A stretch of DNA of 64,000 nucleotides from Asparagopsis taxiformis (GCA_030407315.1 JALQPE010002984.1:17715-81714), one strand, 5' to 3'. Counted from the stretch's first letter, positions 10,635 through 20,205 are shown. A program made the numbers and translations. The notes: generated by a model not told the origin, from the letters alone.

Positions 10635-12590
10635 ATGGGAAATTGCTGCGCCATATCTAACCGCTCCAACTCCAATCATGTCTCTCTCTCCAGCACATCA
10701 TCACCTCACCAACCTCCTCAATCTACCCACTCTGACAGTCCGATACCTCAATCTCCTGCCGAACATTCCCTCACATCCCCCACGTCACTTGCTTCGTCTG
10801 AACCGCCGACTACCCCCCCGTCCCCACATCCGTCTCCACTCCAATCATCTCCCTCACCTACTTGCCTTGTTCCCAACATTAAAGCCGATACAAAACCTGC
10901 TTTCAACGTCCCCTCCGCCGAAGATGCCATACTTGACTTCCTGCTAGACTCCAACTCGCCAGAGAACATGACCTATCGACACCTTTTGTCTGATGATGCC
11001 ACAAAGAAAAGCATTGCTCTTTTCGGCATGGGTGGCATAGGGAAATCCACGATTCTGTGCGCCCTCGGAAGGAAAGACGAAATTCGGTACAAATTCAAAG
11101 ACGGTGTGTGGTTGTTTCGACTCGGTCATGACATCACGATGCCGTCGTTCATTCACCAGCTCGAAAGACTAGTCAAAAGTGCATTTCCATACTTTTTGGA
11201 ACACTTCAAGGAGCTGGCTGCCTCTGAGGATTCGCACCGCCAGATGATCACTGACCTCACAAACCGTCTGACGCAGAAGCGATTGCTGCTGCTCTTCAAT
11301 GACATTTGGGATATCAATTCAAACGTTTACAAGTTGGTGTGTGCCATGTGCAAAAATGTGCGCGGAAATGAGAGTACATCGATGAAAGTGTTGTCGTCCA
11401 CGCGCAATAGAAATGTTGCAGATGCCGTCGCACCTAACTGTTGTATTCCAATCAGCACTGGAGACTCCGACGCTTCGAAATGTCTTGAAATATTCTGTCG
11501 TAAGGCAGGCATTAGCTCATCCGATATTTCTTCTCTTTCTGATCAGAATCAAACTGCCCTAGCCCACATCCTCCGAACATGTGGAGGACTGCCGCTTGCA
11601 CTGAGCGTCGCTGGATCTGCAGTGAAGCAGTTGATGGACCCAAACTCAAATCACTGCGACCACAATGCAATCAGTGTATTCTGGGGTCGTTTGCAAAAGA
11701 ATACCAGGCGACTTGCACAGGCAGAAGTCGGAGATGGACACAGTGGCTTGGCTTATGCGCTTGAGACAAGTCTAGAGTTTGTGGAGGAGAAATGGGAGTC
11801 GGAGAAGGAAACAGAAGAGCTTAAGGATGAGCTGAGAGCCGGAGAGATGTTTGCATCATTGTGCGTCATACAGAAGCAGATGTGTCTGCCGGTGAGTGCG
11901 CTAGAGAAGCTATGGGGTGTGAGGGAGGCGGAGGCTGGAGTGAGAATGTTATCACGAAACAGCCTTGTGTCTGTGGTTCGAGACGAGAACAAGATTATTG
12001 TTGGAGTGGATGTGCACGATTTGGTGCTGGACATGAGTACGGAGATGGCGAAGAGCGTGGGTGGAGCCGCAAAGTGGCACGCGAGGCTACTGGATGGATA
12101 TCGGGGGTCATTGAATAGAAGTGGAGGGGCGGAGGACGGTGGTGAGGATGAAGGAGTAGAATGGTGGAATCTAGATAGCAATGACAAGTATATAGTTGAT
12201 AATGTAGTACGGCACCTACTCGGTGCTGGAGAGGTTACCGAGGCCATGGGACTGCTCAGCGACTATCGGTGGGTGGAGCGAATGAATGAGGACGAGGACC
12301 GTGCTCCATTCCAGAAGGTCATTGCTGAACTGCGGCTGTTGCAATCGTATATAGTTCAACATGAGAAGATGGAAATGGCGAACAAGGTTACTGAGGATAT
12401 CGAAGTTATAATCAAGGCGATGGGACTGTGCATGGTACCGTATTGCATGAAGAATCGGGACGAATGCCCTTTCCAGTTGTTTGGACGATTGCGAGATGTG
12501 AAAAGCGAGAGCGGTATGGTAGAGCAGCTAGTGAGTAGTATCGAACGGTATGGGCGTGTGCCCTGGGCTCGAGCTGGGCCTGGGTGTTGA
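10635..12590 (+). CDS. NLR-A N-terminal open frame: acylation signal, leader, NB-ARC
   Basis: 651 residues, ending YGRVPWARAGPGC at the frameshift. If translated alone it would be a membrane-tethered NB-ARC protein with winged-helix region and no sensor or effector. The linker after the VHDLVLD motif matches NLR-B and NLR-C (NVVRHLLGAGEVTEAMGLLSDYRW). Confidence 0.8.
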   Translation: MGNCCAISNRSNSNHVSLSSTSSPHQPPQSTHSDSPIPQSPAEHSLTSPTSLASSEPPTTPPSPHPSPLQSSPSPTCLVPNIKADTKPAFNVPSAEDAILDFLLDSNSPENMTYRHLLSDDATKKSIALFGMGGIGKSTILCALGRKDEIRYKFKDGVWLFRLGHDITMPSFIHQLERLVKSAFPYFLEHFKELAASEDSHRQMITDLTNRLTQKRLLLLFNDIWDINSNVYKLVCAMCKNVRGNESTSMKVLSSTRNRNVADAVAPNCCIPISTGDSDASKCLEIFCRKAGISSSDISSLSDQNQTALAHILRTCGGLPLALSVAGSAVKQLMDPNSNHCDHNAISVFWGRLQKNTRRLAQAEVGDGHSGLAYALETSLEFVEEKWESEKETEELKDELRAGEMFASLCVIQKQMCLPVSALEKLWGVREAEAGVRMLSRNSLVSVVRDENKIIVGVDVHDLVLDMSTEMAKSVGGAAKWHARLLDGYRGSLNRSGGAEDGGEDEGVEWWNLDSNDKYIVDNVVRHLLGAGEVTEAMGLLSDYRWVERMNEDEDRAPFQKVIAELRLLQSYIVQHEKMEMANKVTEDIEVIIKAMGLCMVPYCMKNRDECPFQLFGRLRDVKSESGMVEQLVSSIERYGRVPWARAGPGC

Positions 12591-14455
12591 CTAGTGGAAG
12601 AAGTATACTGAAACGTGTGCTAGACATTAAGGGACATGGATTTTGTATATGTGTTGTTGCGGGAGGAGAGGAGGTGGTTGTGGGAGGGTGGGATGGGGAG
12701 GTGGGGGTGTACAATGGGTGGGATGGATCGAAGAAGATGTCGCTCGTCGGACAAGAAGAAGAAGACAGCGTAGTGGATGTGTACTATGACCGTTCGTCAA
12801 GCAGGATACATTCGTGCAGTTCAAGAGGAAGGGTAGTAGTATGGGAGGAGTACAAGATAAGCTATTGTGTCCAGGCCGCAGAATTGCAAGAAGATGAGAA
12901 TATCTGGTGCATGCAGGTATTACCGAATCGAAGGAGAGTTGTTCTTGGTACTACCGAAGGACGACTGTTGGTGATGGACATAGAAGACGGGGGCAGAAGT
13001 GCTCAGAATGCATTCCAAATTGTCGATGCGCATGACAGCTCTGTGAGGTCGCTAACGGCAGGACCGAGCGAAGATATTGTAGTGTCTGGGTCAGAAGACG
13101 GAAGGATTCGGGTATGGGACGCGGAGAATTTCGCCGACACTGAAAATGAGTTGGAAGGGCACGAAGATTGGGTGAACAGTGTAGCGTTAAGCGGTGATGG
13201 GCGACTGCTGGCATCCGGATCGGATGATCGAACTGTACGAATATTCGATTTGGAGAGACGCGAGCAACTGTGGTCGTCTTCTACTGATCTAAACAGTTCG
13301 GTGAGTTGTGTTTTGTTCAGCGAAGATGCAAGTTTGTTGTATTCTGCGTATTCTGCAGATGCAGGCGGTATGATACATGTTTGGAAATTGAGCAGTGATG
13401 GTCTAAACGTGTCACTGTTGCGTACGCTCCGCCATTCGACAATGACAGATATCCGATCGCTGTGCATTGGAGATGAGTCGGAATTGTTCGCGCTGGACGG
13501 ATGGCAAGTACATGTTTGGGACGCGCGACATGTGGAGAACGGTGACGATCAAGTTGCTACATTTCTACCCGACGTGAACACATTCGAATTCTCTGCAGAT
13601 GAGGCGACCATGTTGACATTGAATAAGCGTTCGGATTGTTTGGAGATACGCGACATGTGTGACGTGTCGGAGTGTATCGATCGCGTTGTTTCAAGTGTCG
13701 ACATTTCAAATTGTGTATTTAGGCCATCAAAATTCACTGTGTCGAATGATCGTAAATATGTCGCTGTCTCTGAGCGTCGGCTTCAATTGCATATCTATGA
13801 CGCAAGCGAAGGAGTTTTGCTGCGCACACTATCAGATGTGAAACAATTGGCATTGGCTTCAATCGGCAATCAACGAGGAAATTCGGCATATGATGGAGGG
13901 TCGGGAGATTCCAATGATTCAACAAGTTACAAGCCACATGTAGAAATTGATTCATTGTGGTTCAGCGCAGATGGGTCCACTATCTCTGTTGTCGCACAGG
14001 ATCGGAGATGGGGAGAAGATGGTGGGTGGAATTGGATGAAGAGCAAACCCATATGCTGGAATGTGCGTTCAGGAGCAGTTCTGGACGAGTCACAAGTTGA
14101 TGGCGAGACGAAGGCATCGAACAGCTCTGCCAGCTCGGGAACAAATGGTGGAGAGCACTCTTCAGCTCTCAGCGTTGACTCGGATGACGTGGTGAGGTGT
14201 GAGCATGACCGTAAATGTTTCACCATAGCCACCCTGGAAAATGAGGCCGAACATTGGCGTTATTGCTGCGATACATCTCGCCTGTGGTTTTCGAGTTGGA
14301 GTAGAGGTGTATTTTACATTGATCTCATAACTGACAACAATCAACTCCAATTATGCAACAATCGCTCACCTCTCCCACCCCTCCCACAACTGGATCCACC
14401 CCCATCAGAAGACGACCCTAAACACAAAGTCCAAGACAAGGATACCGAAGTATAG
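12584..14455 (+). CDS. NLR-A WD40-repeat open frame, downstream of the frameshift
   Basis: There is no ATG at its head; it is the continuation of the NB-ARC frame after a one-base shift. It holds a run of WD40-type repeats such as VVSGSEDGRIRVWDAENF and LLASGSDDRTVRIFDLERR, the same set as in NLR-B and NLR-C at roughly 40-50 percent identity by eye. It ends in a Pro-rich segment and DPKHKVQDKDTEV, which aligns to the DEVYDVF start of the TIR in the other copies. Confidence 0.8.
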   Translation: MLTSGRSILKRVLDIKGHGFCICVVAGGEEVVVGGWDGEVGVYNGWDGSKKMSLVGQEEEDSVVDVYYDRSSSRIHSCSSRGRVVVWEEYKISYCVQAAELQEDENIWCMQVLPNRRRVVLGTTEGRLLVMDIEDGGRSAQNAFQIVDAHDSSVRSLTAGPSEDIVVSGSEDGRIRVWDAENFADTENELEGHEDWVNSVALSGDGRLLASGSDDRTVRIFDLERREQLWSSSTDLNSSVSCVLFSEDASLLYSAYSADAGGMIHVWKLSSDGLNVSLLRTLRHSTMTDIRSLCIGDESELFALDGWQVHVWDARHVENGDDQVATFLPDVNTFEFSADEATMLTLNKRSDCLEIRDMCDVSECIDRVVSSVDISNCVFRPSKFTVSNDRKYVAVSERRLQLHIYDASEGVLLRTLSDVKQLALASIGNQRGNSAYDGGSGDSNDSTSYKPHVEIDSLWFSADGSTISVVAQDRRWGEDGGWNWMKSKPICWNVRSGAVLDESQVDGETKASNSSASSGTNGGEHSSALSVDSDDVVRCEHDRKCFTIATLENEAEHWRYCCDTSRLWFSSWSRGVFYIDLITDNNQLQLCNNRSPLPPLPQLDPPPSEDDPKHKVQDKDTEV

Positions 14456-14465
14456 GGGTGGGGTA

Positions 14466-14591
14466 ACGAATGGTCGTAGCGCTGAAGAGATCGCCGAGCG
14501 GAAAGAGTATGTCGAGAGTATCAGGGATGCGGTCGAAAAGGCGAATAGGCGATTAGAGAGCGGACGAGCTGCTGGACCCAGCGGTTCGTGA
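14466..14591 (+). pseudogene. orphaned C-terminal tail of NLR-A, out of frame
   Basis: The 41-residue frame reads TNGRSAEEIAERKEYVESIR and ends AAGPSGS. NLR-B ends EKIRDAVVEAKNRQ...VGPSSAR and NLR-C ends in AGPSRATS, so this is the gene family's C-terminal tail. The TIR that should precede it (about 150 residues) is missing, which points to an internal deletion. An AATAAA-like TTTAATAAAC follows at about 14616-14625. Confidence 0.75.
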
Positions 14592-15015
14592 GAGTGAGAG
14601 TTTAGGAGATCGTAGTTTAATAAACACATTGAGTGATTTATGATGATTATTAGTTGATTGCACGGCAGGGAACTGCGGTGACCAGCCAGCACTACTGAAT
14701 TTTGCAGAACACGAGATATGCCGTTTGAGCATCGGCCAACGCGAATACATAGTACCATGGAGATGTGTGCAAGACGGCAGGGACGATCTGGACGCAAGCG
14801 GTCGGCAGGGACAGAATATATTGGACGCCGATCGCGACGCTGTTGGTGCGCAGCACATGGAAGGTGTGCTTCTGCTTCTGTGCGCCGCAGCGGTGAGTGT
14901 TTGCAAGGCGACCATGATTTGCTTGATTCACAGCGTCTCGAAGTGAGTGGACTCGAGTATCGGAGGGAGGCTGATCGCACGCAAGTGATGTGAATGTTGC
15001 GACGGCTGAAACGAC
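14592..15015. other. spacer between NLR-A and the R1 repeats
   Basis: Only short frames on both strands, none resembling a known protein. The polyadenylation-like TTTAATAAAC lies at the left end. No RNA gene or repeat was recognised. Confidence 0.5.
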
Positions 15016-15485
15016 AGGATTTCAAGGCACGAAGAAGATATTTCTACTTGAGAACGATAGCTGAGGCACGGCTCGATTTCCGCGCGTCAAAATTTCGACA
15101 TCGCATACGCTTTCCGACAACGTATGCAGCCAAGATTATTAGGACGAAACTATCCAAGTCGGATGCAATCAAAACGCATCATGCGGCGGGGGCGACGGTG
15201 ATCGTATGTGAAAAGTTGTGCGCCACCCCATGCGTCATTACCCAGCAGATCACTGGCACGGGTTTGACTTGTCGAAGATACAAGCGCATTGCAAGATCGT
15301 AACTGCGTTCCGGATCGCTCCTCAGGTATTGTTCTGCAACGCGGTTTTTCTATTCGCATTGGCAGACTAATTTACCCGAAGGAATACGTACTGCTACCCC
15401 CGGTTGAGCCTGGATAATTTTCAGCCAGCCCTGCAGTGAAAACTGCGTTGTTCTCATCTCCGGTTCCTTGTTACTTTTGATACCA
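15016..15485 (-). repeat. degenerate minus-strand copy of repeat R1
   Basis: GGATTTCAAGG...AGAAGATATTT...AACGATAG...AGGCACG near 15018-15075 matches one end of R1 at 34124-34180. CTGCTACCCCCGG, then GCAGTGAAAACTGCGTT near 15390-15465, matches the hairpin and opposite part at 34550-34610. The middle is too diverged to follow with confidence. Confidence 0.55.
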
Positions 15486-15553
15486 ATATCAAGCTCTGGA
15501 GCCAAGGAAGTAGTGTGTGAGATGTCAAAAATTGTAAAAATTATAAAATTCTC

Positions 15554-15614
15554 TTAACCATCCTTTCCACTACCGTTCTCGGCCCAGAACACCACTTAAC
15601 AATTTGAGACGAAG
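15554..15614 (+). repeat. repeat R1 plus-strand copy, segment 1 of 3
   Basis: Matches the reverse complement of 34618-34677 (TTCTCGGCCCAGAACACCAC and onward to GAGACGAAG). It is interrupted by copia-2 at the CGAAG target and continues at 20318. Confidence 0.85.
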
Positions 15615-15726
15615 TAACAAATAACTTTCATATTCAATATGCATTACAGTACACAACCAGTACTTAGATCATCCGCCGTCGCTCCTGCTCAGTAAACTGA
15701 ACCAAGAGACATTGATCCTCTTCACA
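15615..15726 (+). repeat. 5' LTR of copia-2
   Basis: A 112-bp LTR bounded on the left by the target duplication and on the right by a copia-type primer-binding site. It is very short for the family and has no hairpin array. Confidence 0.92.
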
Positions 15727-15740
15727 GGTTATGGACCCAG
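15727..15740 (+). promoter_or_regulatory. primer-binding site of copia-2, overlapping the start codon
   Basis: GGTTATGGACCCAG follows the LTR directly. GGTTATG is complementary to the anticodon loop CAUAACC of initiator tRNA-Met, the internal tRNA site used by Drosophila copia, whose site I recall as GGTTATGGGCCCAG. The ATG within it (15731) is the first codon of the long gag frame. Confidence 0.7.
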
Positions 15741-17641
15741 ACGCACACTGCGAAAGCCCACCCGCCGTCATCCACATTCAGATCACCAATCCCCCTGACA
15801 GCATATCTGCCTTTTCCGGCTCTTTACCATCCGGCGACGACAACTCCCGCCACACTTTACCATCCGGCGACGACAACTCCCGCCACACTTTACCATCCGG
15901 CGACGACAACTCCCGCCACACTCTACCATCCGGCGACGACAACTCCCGCCAACTCCCCACTCACCCGACGCCGTCCGTGCCCATTATCTCGCTTGTTCCG
16001 ATGTCTACCCCTTCGTTCCCTTCCCAACATCAGGTCGACATTCCCCTCCTCACCTTCTCCAACTATATCCCTTGGCGAATCAGTGTTGAACACCATGCGC
16101 GAATGCACAAGGTACTCGACTATCTCCTCCAAGCTGTACCGAACACTAGCATACCGGAGGAAGCTGCGTTGCATCGTGACAAACACTCACAAGCTCAGCT
16201 CCTCGTTCTCCCATCCCTGTCCACGGAAGTCATGGCACTCTTTACGGATGCCGAACTTTCTGGCTCCGTGCACACTCTTTTCTCCAAGATCCACAGTCAC
16301 CTAACCGCTCGAAATCCGGAACACACTGATGACAACCTTCGCGGAAAAGCACAAAGCATCAAATGGGACTCCACGTTCACTGTCTCTGATTACGTGGCGC
16401 AACACAACGAAATACGCGCGTTGATGATTCGTGCTAACTACCCTGATATATCCAATGAACAAACTACCGTAAAATTTCTCCTTGAAGGTCTGGAACACCA
16501 TCCTGACTGGACAGTGTTTCTACAGACAATCGCAACACATAATGCTCTCCATCCTTGCTCCCCCTTATCCAAAGACCACATCGTTGCTATGATGGTCAGG
16601 CACGACGAGATCACTAAGCGTACAGCTACTGTCACGCGCGCAGCACACCGCCTTCTCCCTCGCTCCGTACAGCCCCGCCATTCACCTCGCCACCGTACCC
16701 GCAAATCACCCTTGCCACGGCGCACTAACCCGCAAAATCACATCAAACCCCCTCCTGGTCATTCCGGACCATGGTGCACTGTGCACGGCTCCTTCTACCA
16801 CTCCACCTCCGAATGTCGTTTGCGCAATTCATACCTATCTTCCATCTCCCGAATTCCTACAGCCACCAAGAAGATACCCAGGAGCAAGGCCAACCTCTCT
16901 AATCCCGTGTACAATGACTCCCCGTATCAGGATCCAAACACCTCCGATGACGATGAACCAGACGACAACGTACGTTGTGGCACCACTCTCTGTACATCCT
17001 ATATTTTAGATTCCGGTGCTGACCCGTCGCATCTCATCCATCCTGTACCAGGAATGAAAAAATTCTCATCCCGCACGCGCACCGCCGATGGACACACATC
17101 TCGTATCACCCACCGTGACAATGTACACATTCCTATTGATGACAACATCCTACTTCCCTCTCATACGGCTATCGTCGGACCAGACCTTCACTCCAACCTC
17201 CTTTCAGTTGCCCAAGTGACCAAGTCTCACGATGTTGTATTCCAACATGACAAAGCATACATCACAAGACCGTCATCCCCCCCGTCCCCCAGGAATGTCC
17301 TAGCTACTGCCACCAAGGATAAGGGCCTATACATTCTATCCAGCACCGCTTCTCCTCGCAAGTCACTCTCCTTCCACAAAGCACATACTGCACGCACCAT
17401 CCCCTCCAAATTGGCCATTCGAAGACAACTACGCGATGGAATTAAAATGAAACGTCTCTCCTCCATACCCCCTGCTAGACGATCACTCCAGAAATCTGCC
17501 CGCTCTCACATTGTCAACAAACCACGACGGCATCGCAAACGGGATCGCAATGAACGGGTCAGAATCTCCCGTACCAAACCCAAAATCAAAGTTCCTTTCT
17601 CTTCCATCCTGCGCGACTACCATCACTGGCATCTTAACTGA
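15731..17641 (+). CDS. copia-2 Gag, protease and start of integrase
   Basis: 636 codons starting at the ATG inside the primer-binding site. Near the N-terminus there are four tandem copies of LPSGDDNSRHT (nt 15824-15955). A Gag domain follows (from about residue 105: PLLTFSNYIPWRISVEHHA), then the zinc knuckle CTVHGSFYHSTSEC (C-x2-H-x4-H-x4-C, a form common in copia Gag). The protease has an intact active site, ILDSGADPSHLI. The frame then enters the pre-integrase region and ends at WHLN with TGA at 17639-17641, within the His pair of the integrase zinc domain. The integrase resumes in another frame just downstream. The TGA looks like a mutated Arg codon, and a frame change follows it before 17671. 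Confidence 0.85.
   Translation: MDPDAHCESPPAVIHIQITNPPDSISAFSGSLPSGDDNSRHTLPSGDDNSRHTLPSGDDNSRHTLPSGDDNSRQLPTHPTPSVPIISLVPMSTPSFPSQHQVDIPLLTFSNYIPWRISVEHHARMHKVLDYLLQAVPNTSIPEEAALHRDKHSQAQLLVLPSLSTEVMALFTDAELSGSVHTLFSKIHSHLTARNPEHTDDNLRGKAQSIKWDSTFTVSDYVAQHNEIRALMIRANYPDISNEQTTVKFLLEGLEHHPDWTVFLQTIATHNALHPCSPLSKDHIVAMMVRHDEITKRTATVTRAAHRLLPRSVQPRHSPRHRTRKSPLPRRTNPQNHIKPPPGHSGPWCTVHGSFYHSTSECRLRNSYLSSISRIPTATKKIPRSKANLSNPVYNDSPYQDPNTSDDDEPDDNVRCGTTLCTSYILDSGADPSHLIHPVPGMKKFSSRTRTADGHTSRITHRDNVHIPIDDNILLPSHTAIVGPDLHSNLLSVAQVTKSHDVVFQHDKAYITRPSSPPSPRNVLATATKDKGLYILSSTASPRKSLSFHKAHTARTIPSKLAIRRQLRDGIKMKRLSSIPPARRSLQKSARSHIVNKPRRHRKRDRNERVRISRTKPKIKVPFSSILRDYHHWHLN
15824..15955 (+). repeat. 33-bp in-frame tandem repeat in copia-2 gag
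   Basis: Four copies of a 33-bp unit encode LPSGDDNSRHT, the last copy diverging at its end. The repeat is in frame, so copy-number change would not disrupt gag. Confidence 0.95.
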
Positions 17642-17670
17642 ATCATGCACACCCCACCAAAATTCATCAT

Positions 17671-18886
17671 ATGGCCAAACACCACCTAGTGCCCAACATG
17701 CCGCGATCCCTACTCTATTCCCCTCCTAAACTATCTTGTTCAGGTTGTGCAATCGGCAAAATGAAGGCTGCACCATTCCGCCGACATCCACGCTCAGCTC
17801 CAGTTGGCTCTCACCTCCATACCGACATATGCGGTCCCTTCCCTTGCACTTCCCTTGACGGCAACAAATACTTCTCCACCTTTCTTGACGAAGGAAGTCG
17901 CTACTTAACCGTTCACTGCAGCCCTACCAAATCTGCTGCAGCTTCTTTCATCAAAACCCACATCCATCACACACATCAACACACACCGCACGTCATTCGC
18001 CATATCACGTCAGACAATGCTCGGGAATATTACTCTTCAGACCTAAAAAGGCTATACGCACAGCTCGACATCAGCACACATCCTTCTATTCCTCACACTC
18101 CACAGGAGAACTCTCTGGCAGAACGTATCAATCGCACCCTATTAGATGCCACCCGCGCCAGCCTCCTTACTTCTGGTCTCCCTCACTCCCTTTTTGACTA
18201 TGCACTTCTCAACGCTACTGATGCGTACAACCACACCCCCCACACTGCCCATGGGTCACTTCCGGCAGCACTTTGGCTGGGCACCACACCGGACGTCACC
18301 ACTCTCCTGCCCTTTGGCACTCAAGGTTATGTCTACGATCGTTCGCCCCATCACAAACTCGAGCCCCGAGCCATTCTCATGTACTATCTTGCCCGCCAAG
18401 ACTATCGGCATTATTTAGTCTTCAATCCACTCAAGAACACAGTACATCGATGCCGCGCTGCTGATTTTGCAGAATACCACCCAAGTATGGATCCCACCCG
18501 CACCTACTTTGATCCACATGACCCCTCCTCTAACACAGCCCACCCAAGTCTTCCCGCCATACACACCGAACCCAGAAACCTCTCCCAAGCGCGCAAAGCA
18601 CCAGACGCCCATGAATGGGAACTGGCTTGGAATACGGAGATCAACAACTTGGAATCCCGCGGCATCCTCACATACGTCCCACGCACTCAAGTTCCTCCTA
18701 AAACCAAAATACTTCCTTTAACCACGGTCTTCAAGTTGAAGCGCAACAGCGATGGTACTCCCACCAGTCGCAAAGTTCGCTGCACAATACGCGGTGATAA
18801 ACAAGTCCCAGGCGTTCATTACGATCCGTACAATCTCTCCAGCCCCGTCACTCATCGAGACACCATCCGCTCGGCTCTTGCTTGCC
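17671..18886 (+). CDS. copia-2 integrase and RT N-terminus, open frame up to a frameshift
   Basis: The integrase zinc-domain cysteines are in CSGCAIGKM. The core shows HTDICGPF (Asp), ITSDNAREYY (Asp) and QENSLAERIN (Glu). A copia C-terminal region follows (HYLVFNPLKNTVHRCRAADF), then the start of RT (VFKLKRNSDGTPTSRKV, GVHYDPYNLSSPVTHRD). The frame runs on to 18942, but after 18886 it no longer encodes RT. One extra T near 18885-18887 shifts the reading frame, and RT continues as ...AAANSYHALHWDIEAAFLHE. Before 17671 the frame should join the gag-protease frame. Confidence 0.83.
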
Positions 18887-20158
18887 GCAGCAAACTCCTA
18901 CCATGCTCTTCATTGGGACATCGAAGCCGCCTTCTTGCATGAAAAATTCAACGATAACCGCACCATATTCGTACAGCAACCCACTAGGTTTGATGGCTCT
19001 CTGCGCCACCCTCACCATGTCGCCCAACTCACTGGGAACATGTATGGCAGCAAACAGGCTTGCCGAATTTTCACAGAAGGCCTTGCCACCTTCCTGGAGT
19101 CGCATGATTTTCAACGGCTCCATTCTGATCCCTGCTCATTCATACGTCATGATCCTTCCCGCCCAGAGCTATTTATCCTGCTCATCATAACAGTGGATGA
19201 CTTCCTGGTCATTTCCAACTCCACTGCACTCATTTCCCACACCAAATCCACACTCCTTTGCAAATACTCGGTTAAAGACCTCGGCCCTGTGTCTGCCATC
19301 CTCGGCTGGAAAGTGACTCAATCTCAGTCGGGTATCACAATCTCCCAACCTGGATACATCAATTCCTTGCTTGAAAAATACAGACACACCACTGCCAAAC
19401 CGTCACCCTCTCCCATAGCTTCCGAGCTCCTGGCCCCGAACAATCGTGACTCTAAACCCCTCGACACATCCCTGTATGACTATACTGGCCTCATCGGCTC
19501 TCTGCGATACCTTGCCGATTGCACTCGCCCCGATATCTCATACATCGTCGGCTTCCTGGGCCGATACTCACGTTGTCCAACCACACACCACTGGTTAGCT
19601 GCCCTTCGCGTGTTACGATATCTACGCGGCACATCCGACGTTGGTATCACATACTCCAGGACATTTACCTCCTCTATTGTGGCCTACTCAGATTCTGATC
19701 ACGCCTCCTGCCCCACAACACGCCGTTCCACGACAGGCAGCCTCATCTTTTACAATGGCGCTCCTGTCTCTTGGCAGTCCAAACGTCAACGCACGGTATC
19801 ACCGTCTACTCATGCCGCTGAATATGTTGCAACATTTCATACTACTCAACTACTCCGAACCGTTGCCAACTTTCTCACTGAAATCCAACATCTTCCCCGC
19901 ACACCTATCCCTCTTTACATAGACAATGCGGCTGCAATTGCTACTGCCAAAGCGTCATACCCTACTCCTAATGCTCGGCACATTGACGTGAAGTATCACT
20001 GGCTCAAAGAACAAGTACACAACGGCCTCATTGAGCCTATTCATATTTCCTCGAATGCAAACCCCGCTGATGTCTTAACGAAAACGCTCAAACCGGCGCA
20101 GTTCAAACTCAAACTCCCATTACTTCGTCTCTCAGCGTCCACGGCGCGCGGCGACTAA
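18887..20158 (+). CDS. copia-2 reverse transcriptase and RNase H, after the frameshift
   Basis: Begins with RT motif A (HWDIEAAFLHEKFND). The catalytic box is TVDDFLVISNS, and a typical copia RT-RNase H layout follows with LIGSLRYLADCTRPDISYIV. RNase H shows SDSDHASCPTTRRSTTGS, YIDNAAAIATA, RHIDVKYHWLKE and ADVLTKTLKPAQ. The stop codon TAA at 20156-20158 is the first codon of an extra copy of the LTR terminus. Sequence and order match copia-1 at the left edge of the window. The ATG further upstream (18752) is out of register with RT and is not the natural start. Confidence 0.85.
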   Translation, partial: AANSYHALHWDIEAAFLHEKFNDNRTIFVQQPTRFDGSLRHPHHVAQLTGNMYGSKQACRIFTEGLATFLESHDFQRLHSDPCSFIRHDPSRPELFILLIITVDDFLVISNSTALISHTKSTLLCKYSVKDLGPVSAILGWKVTQSQSGITISQPGYINSLLEKYRHTTAKPSPSPIASELLAPNNRDSKPLDTSLYDYTGLIGSLRYLADCTRPDISYIVGFLGRYSRCPTTHHWLAALRVLRYLRGTSDVGITYSRTFTSSIVAYSDSDHASCPTTRRSTTGSLIFYNGAPVSWQSKRQRTVSPSTHAAEYVATFHTTQLLRTVANFLTEIQHLPRTPIPLYIDNAAAIATAKASYPTPNARHIDVKYHWLKEQVHNGLIEPIHISSNANPADVLTKTLKPAQFKLKLPLLRLSASTARGD

Positions 20159-20170
20159 CAAATAACTTTC
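20156..20170 (+). repeat. extra copy of the copia-2 LTR 5' terminus, 50 bp before the 3' LTR
   Basis: TAACAAATAACTTTC is a 15-bp exact copy of the LTR start and lies directly after GCGGCGAC. The true 3' LTR starts at 20206 with the same bases. The 5' LTR lacks the intervening 35 bp, so this copy lies outside the LTR. Confidence 0.8.
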
Positions 20171-20205
20171 CTTCCTTTCCGCACCGTGTCCACTTCTCCA
20201 CAAAT

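Larger units (their letters stand above)
10635..14591 (+). pseudogene. NLR-A: NB-ARC-WD40 gene, frameshifted and lacking its TIR domain
   Basis: The start at 10635 gives MGNCCAISNR, a textbook N-myristoylation plus palmitoylation signal (Gly2, Cys4, Cys5), which favours it over the frame's open extension upstream. A Ser/Pro-rich leader (to about residue 85) precedes the NB-ARC: P-loop GMGGIGKST (131-139), kinase-2 LLLLFNDIWD (217-226; Asn replaces the first Asp), GGLPLALS and VHDLVLD. The frame ends at 12590, while the WD40 part continues from 12584 one base out of register. A G lost from the run at 12582-12584 would explain this. The WD40 frame stops at 14455 where NLR-B and NLR-C enter the TIR. 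The conserved C-terminal tail survives out of frame at 14466-14591. The gene is probably inactive, or makes a truncated NB-ARC protein. Confidence 0.85.

Noticed and set aside
20156..20170. Taken at first as the start of the 3' LTR of copia-2
   Set aside because: The 5' LTR matches the second occurrence (20206) past the first 15 bases, and only that boundary fits the CGAAG target duplication.
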